NCBI GenBank assembly: GCA_022457065.1
Contig: JAJGBQ010000014.1
Span: 1 to 25,000, forward strand
Length of the DNA stretch: 25,000 nucleotides
Direction: 5' to 3'
DNA from: Curvularia sp. ZM96
Taxonomy: Eukaryota; Ascomycota; Dothideomycetes; Pleosporales; Pleosporaceae
Positions 1 to 8,811 of this stretch are shown here, in pieces. Numbering within the stretch: position 1 is the stretch's first letter; the number at the start of each line of letters is the position of its first letter. The translations under genes were made by a program, and so were the position numbers. The notes under the pieces were generated by a model. The model ran no database searches and was not told the origin of the DNA. It worked only from the letters and a program-made list of their open reading frames with translations.

Positions 1-431
1 AGTGTACTTGCTATAAGAATCTTTAGTCGTTAGGAACCTAGTTAAGTCCGTAATAGAGGTCGACGTTAGTAAGAAACGTTCTTAGTTCGTTACGTCCTCC
101 TTTATATTTCTTAGGTATACCTATCTTAGGCTTTAGAAGTAGTCTCGTTCGGCGTGGCTATAAGCTACCCTATAAGCTAGTTGACTAGACTCTACATGTC
201 TACTAGCTGCTTAGCTTGCTCCTTTACCTGTCGCTTAAGCCTAGCTACTAACTCTCTAGGAGTAGGTTCTACCTTAGGTTCCCCTCTATTACTAGGTGAG
301 CATCTTATTATCCTCGGGCTTTTGGTTAGATCCTATGCTAGGGACATCCGCTAGGTTGCCTTAATAAGCTATCTTGCTTAGTTAAGCGACTATTAGTTAA
401 ATCCTTCTATAGAATCTATAGGTAGTTAAAG
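1..431 (-). pseudogene. Gag start region of a RIP-damaged Ty3/Gypsy element (5' truncated by window edge)
   Basis: The reverse complement of 1-140 matches 3850-3990 of the plus-strand Gypsy copy almost base for base, including the segment that reads GIPEKYEEGRNELRTFLTN in the plus copy, a typical retrotransposon gag core. The two copies differ mainly by transitions. No frame stays open: TAG and TAA stops come every few codons, as expected when CAG and TGG codons become TAG by RIP. Only the beginning of gag is inside the window, and the rest of this element would lie to the left. It is a decayed copy with no coding capacity here. Confidence 0.8.
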
Positions 432-912
432 TGTTATATAGGGGTTCGCGATACTTATCTAGTCTTAGTCTAGGTTAGGGCGAGACTTATATAAAGTATT
501 CCGTGCGATTATTTTCTAGTAATTTGTAGTGGAGAAAGTTATAGGAGTTTAACTAAATGTAAAATAAATAATTAATTCTATAATAATAGAATAACTAAGT
601 ATTAATCTATATAAGAGAAGAACTTATAAGAGTTGACTATAACGAATGTAATAATGAAATCTAACCTATTCTTATATCCGTTGTCGTCTGCCTGCTATTA
701 CTGCTATTACTCCCATCCTGAGTCTTGGCCTAATGTCCCTAATAGTTGCTATTATATATGCCCTACTATCATGCGCTAGCGTCTAATAGCAATCTTGGCG
801 TGATGTTAATCACGTGACCGCCGCCCGCGGTGATCATTACCTTTTGACGTGGCGCCCAATGGTCTCCAACCTGCGGCCATCGTCCAGGAGAGATCCTTCG
901 TTGCTTGTAACA
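432..912 (-). repeat. Long terminal repeat (5' LTR of the minus-strand Gypsy copy)
   Basis: On the minus strand this 481-bp block begins TGTTACAAGCAACGAAGG and ends TATAACA, probably TGTAACA before RIP. It aligns end to end with the LTR at 3078-3556, sharing the tracts around GATCTCTCCT, GGTTGGAGACCATTGG, ACGCCAAGA and the terminal AAGTCTCGCCCTAA block. The short inverted termini (TGTTACA/TGTAACA) fit Gypsy LTRs. Gag follows immediately on the minus strand. Confidence 0.8.
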
Positions 913-1139
913 AGTAGCTCTATTATAGCTATGTTACAAGCAACAAGTTAAAAGAATCACCTCCTTTAATGCTGTTACGACCTTCAGCAACAGGAGAGTA
1001 CCCCGTTGTTCAAACAGTTAAGACGGTATTATATAAAAAGATTATTATCAAAAGTGAAAAAGTAAAAAAATAACTATTAGTTAACTATAGACAATTTAAT
1101 CAATATCCATAAGGCTGTAATACTCTTTGTGAAAGCAAA
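913..1139. other. AT-rich spacer between the LTR and the 3' end of the unknown gene
   Basis: No gene is seen. The sequence is AT-rich but not RIP-like and probably holds the 3' UTR of the minus-strand gene that ends at 1140. At 932-943 the bases TGTTACAAGCAA repeat, in inverted orientation, the LTR tip at 901-912. They could be a target-site relic or a fragment of another LTR. Confidence 0.4.
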
Positions 1140-2384
1140 CTAGCCATGAGAACGTTGCACAGGGTATTTCCAAGCCTGTATAGAGACAACAACCTGGAGA
1201 ATACCTACTATCAAGCCAAGAAAGCTAAACAAGGCACTAAGAAGGAGGCCAAAAATTGCCACTGTTAGCGCATTTCTCTCCGACGTATGCCGCTCAAACC
1301 ACGAGACAATCTTATTTTTTGGCGTGCCTCTACTAGCGCCTGCAAAGCCTTCAGTCTTCTGCTCCAGTAAACGCACTTGAAGTTTGCAGGAAGTTCATGG
1401 ACTGGTCCGTCGTAGATGAGGAGGTTGGGATCAAACGGCCTCTCTGCACGGACGAGGCGCTTCGCGAACCTAAGGGACTTTTGTTGGTGCCGATAGGGAA
1501 CAGAATTGCATAGATGGTGTAAAGAGTCTCGTTGAGGAGCTGCGGAGGTAACGTTCCACTGAACCATGTAGATCAGCATGATGCAGCTAGCTTAGGAAAG
1601 CGGAGGAAAAGGAAAGGGGATTTACGCACGCAGCAAGGCTCACCTCAACCGCATCGCTCAATTTCATGTCCTTGGTATACCGTATCTGCGCCTTGAGCCA
1701 TTCAACTTGATGAAAGACAGCTAGAGACTTCGTTTTCGGATTGTAAACCAGGTGCTCAGCGAGGTCACTAGTCCGCACAATCTCGAGTTTCAGCCTTCGG
1801 TGAAGTTTCCATGCTCTTAGGGATGTTTGCTTGCTCGAAGCCGCCCATACATCTTGAGTGTCAGTGGGGAAGGCGGCATGAAAGAAATCTTTGAAATTCT
1901 GCTCTGGCTGCCACCTAACGGGATACACCTGCTCGTTTTCGAACCTAAAGCCGTTCGGATAGTCATCTTGTGAAGCCGGATCAACTAGATAGGCGAGCTT
2001 CACTGTTTGCCGAGCCGCGTTCTTCTGGTTCTGGATGGCACAGTGCGGAAACGTTTCAGTCCAGAATGCCTCCGCTGTTTTCTCTGAGCTAGATCTCAGG
2101 GTTTTGACTGCTTGCACAACGCTTTCATGCGTTGGCAGGCCGATACCATCAATAGGAATGACAGTCCCACTGTTATGTCGTGCAAGTCCAACTTCTGGTC
2201 GCGCTTCGTCGTAGAACTGCCGAAAGGCGGCAAATTGGGTTTCAGTCAAGTTACTGACCCGGCAGAGGACTTTTAGGGCACTCTGGAGGGACTCAGCATT
2301 GTTGCCGGCTCCTGTAGAAGTAGTGAGAGTCATGGCAAAATGTCTGGGGGCGAGCACGATGTTGGGGGCACAAGACGCTAACAC
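1140..2384 (-). CDS. Fungal protein of unknown function, spliced, with C-terminal membrane segment
   Basis: The family is not recognised with certainty. Exon 1 runs from 2384 (or the second ATG at 2333, giving MTLTTSTGAG) down to 1644 and encodes a charged soluble region of about 230-247 residues with no clear catalytic motif. A good donor (GTGAGC, first base 1643) and an acceptor (CCGCAG, last base 1540) give a 104-nt phase-0 intron. Exon 2 then reads LLNETLYTIYAILFP, a hydrophobic helix-like stretch that looks genuinely coding. That frame stops at 1351-1353. A second phase-0 intron (1449-1359, weaker donor GTGCAG, acceptor GAGCAG) would join it to the last frame, which ends with a strongly hydrophobic segment (LTVAIFGLLLSALFSFLGLI) and QAWKYPV before a TAG. 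Without that intron the gene carries a frameshift. The total would be about 330-350 residues, anchored by its C-terminus. Base use is normal, with no RIP, unlike both flanks. Confidence 0.6.
1540..1643 (-). other. Predicted intron 1 of the unknown gene
   Basis: Minus strand: donor GTGAGC, a TGCTGAT branch-point-like sequence about 40 nt before the end, and acceptor CCGCAG. It is phase 0, and splicing joins exon 1 to a frame that stays open for 62 codons. An alternative acceptor (GTTCAG) would lead into a less protein-like frame. Confidence 0.55.
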
Positions 2385-2568
2385 AGGTGGGTTTCAGCTG
2401 CGGCTGAGCGAGCTGAGGAGAGGGTATACGCCAGCCAGCGACATGACGACATTAATCTTGGCTGCCCTTTCAGGAGTCTCCTTTGCTCACCCATGGCTGT
2501 TGTTCCATTATTACATATACTACAGTATTATATCTAATCACTTTATTTAGACACTAAGACCTTCAAGT
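2385..2568. promoter_or_regulatory. Upstream region of the minus-strand gene
   Basis: This 184-bp stretch without RIP damage precedes the minus-strand gene. The first 110 bp are GC-balanced, and beyond 2505 it becomes AT-rich up to the edge of the subtelomeric repeat. It must hold at least part of the promoter or 5' UTR. No specific factor site can be named. Confidence 0.3.
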
Positions 2569-2588
2569 CCTATCCTCAATCCTCGACA

Positions 2589-2681
2589 GAACTAAGGTCG
2601 GAATGACCTTAGTTCCGTTAGGGGTTGCTGAATTTCCCGACCTTAGTTCCGTGGATTTGGAGAGGACATGGAACTAAGGTC
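2589..2681. repeat. Four-arm inverted repeat inside copy A
   Basis: The arms GAACTAAGGTC (2589-2599), GACCTTAGTTCC (2605-2616), GACCTTAGTTCC (2639-2650) and GGAACTAAGGTC (2670-2681) lie in the order forward, reverse, reverse, forward. Adjacent arms can pair as two hairpins, or the outer arms can enclose the inner ones. The same order is kept in copy B at 12548-12639. Confidence 0.8.
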
Positions 2682-2841
2682 TAAATAGCATCTAAAATAG
2701 ATATAACTTCTATCTAAGATACAAAAAACTTAGGCGTATTTAACGAACTACTTTTTATAGTAATACGATAAGTATAGCGTGAGTTATAGAGTGAAATATA
2801 GTAGAGAGTTAGTGTTTGTAGGTATAGCCCGTACTTAGATA

Positions 2842-2935
2842 GAGTTACGCTTAGGGCTTAACCTAAGTTAACCCTAGGGTAGGGTTAGGTAGGGTTACGC
2901 TTAGAAGTTAACCTAACCCTAGCAAGAAGGGTTTC
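2842..2935. repeat. Interstitial telomeric repeats, tract A
   Basis: TTAGGG, GGGTAGGGT and CCCTAA-type units occur on both strands within about 95 bp, so the tract is partly head-to-head (TTAGGGCTTAACC). Several units have changed to TTACGC or TTAACC. This is degenerate telomeric DNA inside the sequence and not a terminal array. Confidence 0.75.
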
Positions 2936-2970
2936 TAGGTAAACTAGGTTAACGTTAGATTGCTAGGTAG

Positions 2971-3077
2971 CTATTAGCGCTATAATAATAAGTAAATAAA
3001 CACCTATAGAATTAAATAACTATAATAAACATAATAAGATATAGATCCTATATAATTATTAAATAGAAGTATTTTAA
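2971..3077. other. AT-rich spacer before the plus-strand LTR
   Basis: About 107 bp, very AT-rich, with no open frame and no recognised motif. It ends directly at the LTR start TGTTACAAG (3078). Confidence 0.4.
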
Positions 3078-3556
3078 TGTTACAAGTAACAGCGAAGGAT
3101 CTCTCCTGAACGAGGACCGCAGGTTGGAGACCATTGGACGCCACGTCAAAGGTAATGATCACCGCGGGGCGGCGATCACGTGATTGGCATCACGCCAAGA
3201 CTACGGCATTAGTGATGCTACTCTAGATATGTGAGGATATGGCCTCATAGGATAGGCCTAGAGTTAGTAACTCTAGAAGAAATGTCTGATGCTAGAACTA
3301 AAGGTAATAGGTATAAGAATAGATTAGATCTTATTATTATACTTGTTATGGTTAACTCTTATAAGTTCTTCTCTTATATAGATTAATACTTAGTTATTCT
3401 ATCGTTATAGAATTGATTATTGTTTTACTTTTGGTTAAACTCCTATAACTTCTCTCTACTACGAATTGCTAGAAAATAATCGCGCGGAATACTTTATATA
3501 AGTCTCGCCCTAATCTAGACCGAGACTAGGTGAGTATAGTAAACCCCCGTGTAATA
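3078..3556 (+). repeat. 5' LTR of the plus-strand Gypsy copy
   Basis: This 479-bp block begins TGTTACAAGTAACAGCGAAGG and ends TGTAATA, probably TGTAACA before RIP. It matches the inverted LTR at 432-912 along its length. The sequence after it (CTTTAACTACTTATAG) is where a primer-binding site would lie, but it is too altered to name the tRNA. Confidence 0.8.
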
Positions 3557-3684
3557 CTTTAACTACTTATAGATTCTATAGAAGGATTTAACTAATAGTC
3601 GCTTAACTAAGTAAGATAGCTTATTAAGGCAACCTAATAGACGTCTCTAGTATAGAATCTAACTAGAGGCCCGAGGACGATAAG

Positions 3685-4890
3685 ATGCTTATACTAAGTA
3701 ATAGAGAGGAGCCCGAGGCGGAACCTACTTCTAGAGAGCAAGTAGCTAGACTTAAGCGATAGGTAAAGGAGTAGGCTAAGTAGCTAGTAGATATATAGAG
3801 TCTAGTTAACTAGCTTATAGAGTAGCTTATAGCTACGCTAAACGAGAGGCTACTTCTAAAGTCTAAGATAGGTATACCCGAGAAATACGAAGAGGGACGT
3901 AACGAGCTAAGAACGTTTCTTACTAACGTTAACTTCTACTACGGACTTAACTAGATTTCTAACGACTAAGAAAAGATTCTTATAGTAAGTACACTCTTAA
4001 AGGGAAGAGTAGCTATATAGATGTAGCTATACGTAGAGAACTTTATATCGTTACCTAATACTTATAGAACTAAGAATAAAACTAAGGCGCTATTCTAGGA
4101 CTAGAATACTTTTAAGAAAGAGATAGGACGTATTTTTAGAGAAGTGGACGCTAAGAACTAGGTAGAGAAAGTAATAACTCGTCTAAGGTAAACTAAGTTA
4201 GTATCTACGTATATAGCTAAGTTTAAATAACTCTAAGCTAGAATTAACTAGAACGATATAGCTCTTCGAATAGTATTTAAAGCGGGCTTAAAGAAAAATA
4301 TTAAAGATAGTCTAGTGTATTATAATAAACCTAAGACGCTATAGGCTCTAATCGAGCTAGCTATACGCATTAATAATAGGCTATAGAAAAGGAATAAGTA
4401 GAAGAAATAACAGTTCTAGCCTACAATAGCGAATATAAAGAAGTAGCGTAATAGAACTAATAAAGATAGAGATACTATTATAACTAGTAAAGTATAAGAA
4501 AGGACTAAGAATAAGAAAAGAAACCCTAGAAAGTATAATAATAGACTATCTAAGAAAGAGCGCTAGAAGTGTTATAATAATAAGGCATATCTTAGATATA
4601 GAGAGTTAGAACACTTTTATAGAGACTACTCTAGAAACGAAGTTAGTAAATAAGTAGTAGTAAAGATTAAGATACTAAAGACTTAGCTATCTATCTTACT
4701 ATCTATTAAGGAGCTAAACGATAACCTTAGCGATATAGACTTATACGAAGAAGCACGCTTAGATAAAGATAGCGACTTCAAGTTAGTACCTAGACCTACT
4801 TAGATAAATAAGATTATAAGATAGATAACTCTAAAACCTACTAATTAGAAAATCGAGAATAAAGAAATAAACTAACGACTAAGTAGAGGG
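3685..4890 (+). pseudogene. gag of the plus-strand Gypsy copy (RIP-damaged)
   Basis: From an ATG at 3685 the frame reads MLILSNREEPEAEPTSREQV and then, with stops from mutated CAG/TGG codons, GIPEKYEEGRNELRTFLTN (about 3861-3917), the usual start of the retrotransposon gag core domain. Around 4570-4630 a cysteine/histidine segment (CYNNKAYLRY, then LEHFYRD) looks like a decayed nucleic-acid-binding knuckle. Gag normally forms the intracellular particle that packages the element's RNA. At least ten in-frame stops rule out function. The 3' limit is approximate. Confidence 0.75.
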
Positions 4891-6720
4891 GAATGTTAAG
4901 TATATAGCGATGCCACCTACGTGGTAGATATCTATGCGTATCGCGCCTAACGTCTTAACGTTACTAGTATAGAGGCTAATACTATAATTAGAAAAGCGTT
5001 TAAGAAATAGCCTTTCTTTATAGATCTTACTCTACTAGCGTTCTAACTAGTAGAAGACTATAGAAGGGAGAAGGAACTCTATTAAAGACTCTACTAGGTC
5101 GACTGTAGGAGAGATTTCTGTATGTACTACGTAGATGAAAAGGAATAGAGTAAGCTAGACGAATATAGCTGCTACTATATATATCTATAGGTAAATAAAT
5201 GCCTAATATTAGATTACTATATCTATAAGGAAGAATACTAAGAGGCGCATAAGCGCCTAGAGTAGATTAATTATGTAGAGAGATGCTAATTCTACTAAGA
5301 ATAGTAAATCGCGGTAAGATAGGAAAGTTACTACCTATATAGAACTATAACGGCTAAGAAATGCTAAATAGTAGGATATAAGACTTATAACATAATAAAG
5401 GATTAAATCCTAACGCTAGAGACACTAGAGGAAATAATGCTATATATAAATATCTACTAGATCTTTTATATAGAAGATTAGTGTACGATATACTATAATA
5501 TAAAGGCGAATAATAGTTACTTTCTATAATAGACTAATTAAAAGAACTAAGATTAATAGCGCAATAGAACCACGCGCACTAGAGAATAGATATCTAGAAG
5601 AGAACTTATACTATATAGGTATAGTGATTAGAGATTATACTATAGAGACGTCTATCTAGATTACTTAGTAGCTAAATAACAAGCTAGAAAATTCTCTAAG
5701 GAAAGGAAGAGATTAGAGAAGGGCCGACGCTCTTAGCTAAAAAACTAGAATACTACTAGGGATAGAGTTAAGCTAGTAAAGGTAGTCCTAAAACGACTCT
5801 TAGATAAGTATAAGACACTAATAATCGCGTACTAGAGTTAATAGTGATTATATACGTATATAGATATAAGATAAAAGTAGTTATAGATAGTAGAGTTATA
5901 TAGACTATAATCTTACTAAGAATAGTAGAAAATATAAAATACCCTACTAGAATAAGAGGTTTCCGCTAGAGGTAGTATTAGCTAAAGAGACCCGTGGTAT
6001 ATAGAAGCGGCACGATTAGGCTAGAGACTAAGTTAGTAATACTAAAAGTAGCAGATATAGAAAGCTAAATAAATATTAGTATTATAGATCTAGAAGAAAT
6101 AGACTTACTAATTAGTTATAACTAGCTAGATACTTATAACTCCGCTATTAACTAGCGAAAGAAGATAATACTTAGCTAAGAACCTACGCGTAAGATTGCT
6201 AGAGTACGACACGAGATACGCCTGACGAATTAGAGCTTACTTAAGAATAGGAGATTTAGTAAGATCTTACTATATAAGATCGCGAGAATCTATATAAAGG
6301 ACTCTTAGTAGATAGGAGTTATATAGATAAGACGAGTCGCGACTATAAAGAAAGGACTCTTACTACTAGATATACTAGAAGTATACTAAATAAATAAGTT
6401 TAGAGAACTATTTAAAGAAAACGAGATAATAGACTTAGCTAAGTACTAGAATTAGAATTACGAGATCGTCTTAGAAGAAGGAGCGAAGTTAATGCTAGAA
6501 GGTATATACCTAATAGCGCCTAAGTATAATACTAAGCTACGGGAATATCTCTAAAAGAACTTAAAGAAGGAATTTATTTAACTAGAATATAGCCTAATAG
6601 CTTTACTAATATTATTTATAAAAAAGTTTAATAGTAAATAGCGACTATATATTAACTACTAAAGATTAAATATAAATATATAAAAGAATCGATATCCCTT
6701 ACTACTAATATTAGAGCTTA

Positions 6721-6781
6721 ACGTACCTCACGGGTTGCCCATACAGGTTACCCGCCCACTTTTGCCAAGACCCCACCAAAA
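6721..6781 (+). repeat. Left terminal inverted repeat of transposon 1
   Basis: It pairs with 8512-8576. Within it the block CGGGTTGCCC is followed by a related GGTTACCCGCCC, so the repeat is internally duplicated. The left copy is 4 bp shorter in that stretch (CATACAGG against CGCCCACACGGG). Confidence 0.9.
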
Positions 6782-6797
6782 CAGCTACCTTACTCTA

Positions 6798-8448
6798 ATG
6801 TCGCAACAACGACAATACTTACAGTCTTCTATTAAATATTAGATACAGCTTGCCCTTTAAGCTCTTAAACAAGACGCGAATCTCTCTAAGCGACGCGCTA
6901 CAGCTATCTTTAACGTCCCTCGTAAGACATTAGGCGATCGACGCGTTGGGCAGACTTTAAAAGTAGATTGCTAGTCTAAGTTAAAGAATTTAACTAGGCT
7001 TAAGGAGGACGTGGTTGTTGAGTATATACTTAAACTTGTTACGCGTGGATTTCCCCCAAGACTCGCTAACGTGGCTAGTATAGCCAATTCCTTGCGCGCT
7101 AAGCGCAATTTAGACTAGGTTAGACAAAACTAGTTTAGTACGTTCGTGAAGCGCTGATCTAAGCTTGTGACGCGGTTTAATCGCAAGTACGACTATAAGA
7201 GAGCCCTCTGCGAGGATCCTAAGGCTATTTAAGCCTAGTTTAACTTAGTAGCTAACATGAAAGCTAAGTATAGTATCTAGGACGATAACATGTTTAACTT
7301 TAATAAGACGGGCTTCATAATGGGCTAGATTGCCCCTATAGCTGTTATCACGGCTTTAGAAAGACGTGGACGGCCTAAGACTATCTAGCCAGGCAATAGA
7401 GAGTGGGCGACGGTTATCTAGGGCATTAATGCGACCGGGTGGACGATTCCGCCCTTCATTATTCTTAAGGCACGTCACTACCTCTCTAGCTAGTATAAGG
7501 ACGGCGATATACCCTAGAACTAGGCTATTGGAGTCTCTAAGAACGGCTGGACGACTAATGAGCTTGGTCTTGCATAGCTAAAGCACTTTAATAAGCATAC
7601 AAAGACAAAGAAGGTAGGCGCTAACCGCCTACTTATTATTAACGGCTATAAGAGCTATAACTCGCTAGATTTCTAGAAATACTATAAAGATAACTCTATT
7701 ATCACTATTTGCATGCCTCCGCACTCGTCTCACCTCTTATAGCCTCTTAACGTGGGCTGTTTTGCCCCTTTGAAGCAGGCCTACGGACGCCAAGTCGAAT
7801 CGCTCATGCGCACCTAGATTAGTCACGTTACAAAATAAGAGTTTCTTCTTTACTTTAAGCGGGCTTTTAACGTATCGTTTACAGCTAGTAATGTCTAAGG
7901 AGGCTTTCGAGGCGCTAGATTGGTCCTATTTAACCTAGAACGGGTTATATCCGCCCTTAATATTAAGTTACGCACTCTATTACCCCTACCTGCTAATAAC
8001 TAGCCCTAGGTGTTACAAACCCTAGCAATACCCTAGAATTAGGGTCGCAATCGACGCTAGTAAAGTAGAGGCTTTAGAGATATATGGATAGCTTACTAAC
8101 GTCTATTATAGAGGCTTTTAAGAAGGTCTTAAAGAGGGCAGCTATTATTACGCACAAGTTAGTGTTAGCCTAAAGGAGATAGCTAAGCTTAAGGTAGTAA
8201 ATAAGGCCGCAACGCGACGAAAATCGCACAAAAGAAAGCGGGTTCAGGCAGAGGGGACCTTGACAGTTAAAGATAGGGCGCGCTTATCTACTCTTCAAGA
8301 CTTTAGAGCGCGTAGTAATAGGAAGAAGTCAAAGAAGTAGAAACGCGCTAAAGGGGGTGAACTATCTTAAAGGCGGTGTAGACAGTGTAATGGGACTGGG
8401 CATAACGCGCGAACGTGCAAGCAGGTAGTAGAAGTAGACTCTAAATAA
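6798..8448 (+). pseudogene. Fot1/pogo-type transposase, RIP-killed
   Basis: From ATG at 6798 to TAA at 8446-8448 the reading resembles the transposase of transposon 2 throughout. There is an N-terminal helix-turn-helix (RRATAIFNVPRKTLGDRRVG), a CENP-B-type DNA-binding part (FVKRxSKLVTRFNRKYD), a DDE core and a C-terminal knuckle (CRQCNGTGHNARTC). All three catalytic aspartates now read asparagine: FNFNKTGF, LLIINGYKSYNS and PLNVGCF. Many TGG and CAG codons are TAG. Length is about 550 codons, the same as its neighbour, with small indels. It would have cut and pasted the element at TA sites, but it is certainly inactive now and the element could move only in trans. Confidence 0.88.
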
Positions 8449-8511
8449 TATCTTATATTGCTTTACACTATATAGGTCTAAAGTAGGCTGTTTTGGGCTA
8501 TAATATAGTAG

Positions 8512-8576
8512 TTTTGGTGGGGTCTTGGCAAAAGTGGGCGGGTAACCCGTGTGGGCGGGCAACCCGTGAGGTACGT
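8512..8576 (-). repeat. Right terminal inverted repeat of transposon 1
   Basis: Read on the minus strand it starts ACGTACCTCACGGGTTGCCC and carries two tandem related blocks (CACGGGTTGCCCGCC and CACGGGTTACCCGCC). These are likely transposase-binding repeats. Confidence 0.9.
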
Positions 8577-8692
8577 TATAGATTAACTCTAAGGAGCTAA
8601 GTAGTTTACGAAGTTCGACGTTTAAGAAGAATTTTATAGAATTAGAATTAAGAAAGAAGATAAATAGAAAATAGTATTTAAAATAAAGTATA

Positions 8693-8750
8693 ACGTGTTC
8701 CACGGGCGAGCGCCGCACACGGGCGAGCGCCGCACCACCAAACTTGCACA
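8693..8750 (+). repeat. Left terminal inverted repeat of transposon 2
   Basis: It contains the 17-bp block CACGGGCGAGCGCCGCA twice in tandem, overlapping by CA, then CCACCAAACTTGCACA. It pairs with 10481-10540, which has two extra bases (CCCC). Confidence 0.92.
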
Positions 8751-8811
8751 ACTCTATAAGTGTGTAGCTCCACCACATATAGATAATTTTAATAGATATT
8801 AAGATAGTAGA

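Larger units (their letters stand above)
2569..2970 (+). repeat. Subtelomeric repeat, copy A (palindromic block plus telomeric tract)
   Basis: It aligns with 12528-12900 over its whole length. Both begin CCTATCCTCAAT, continue with a four-arm block of GAACTAAGGTC and its reverse complement, share ATATAACTTCTAT and AACTACTTTTTATAG, and end in TTAGGG-type repeats followed by an AACGTTAGA tract. The copies differ mostly by transitions and small indels. The shared orientation and telomeric core suggest a module that marks former or internalised chromosome ends. Confidence 0.8.
6721..8576 (+). mobile_element. Fot1/pogo-type DNA transposon 1 (older, RIP-damaged)
   Basis: This 1856-bp element has terminal inverted repeats of 61-65 bp beginning ACGTACCTCACGGGTTGCCC and a TA duplication at 6719-6720 and 8577-8578. 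It sits inside the Gypsy RT, whose frame continues after removal of the element and one TA. The single gene on the plus strand is a pogo-type DDE transposase with RIP stops. Confidence 0.9.

Noticed and set aside
2299..2550. Plus-strand 83-codon open frame
   Set aside because: It overlaps the start of the minus-strand gene and then runs into its upstream region; the composition and the AT-rich end do not look coding.
2842..2935. True chromosome end
   Set aside because: The telomeric units are few, degenerate and on both strands, and unique sequence continues on both sides.
3557..3600. Gypsy primer-binding site with a named tRNA
   Set aside because: The sequence after the LTR is RIP-altered and too short to assign to a tRNA without a search.
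7366..7581. 71-codon frame on the plus strand
   Set aside because: It is an out-of-frame reading of the dead transposase of transposon 1.
8362..8778. 138-codon minus-strand frame
   Set aside because: It spans the end of transposon 1, Gypsy sequence and the start of transposon 2, so it is a chance frame across element borders.
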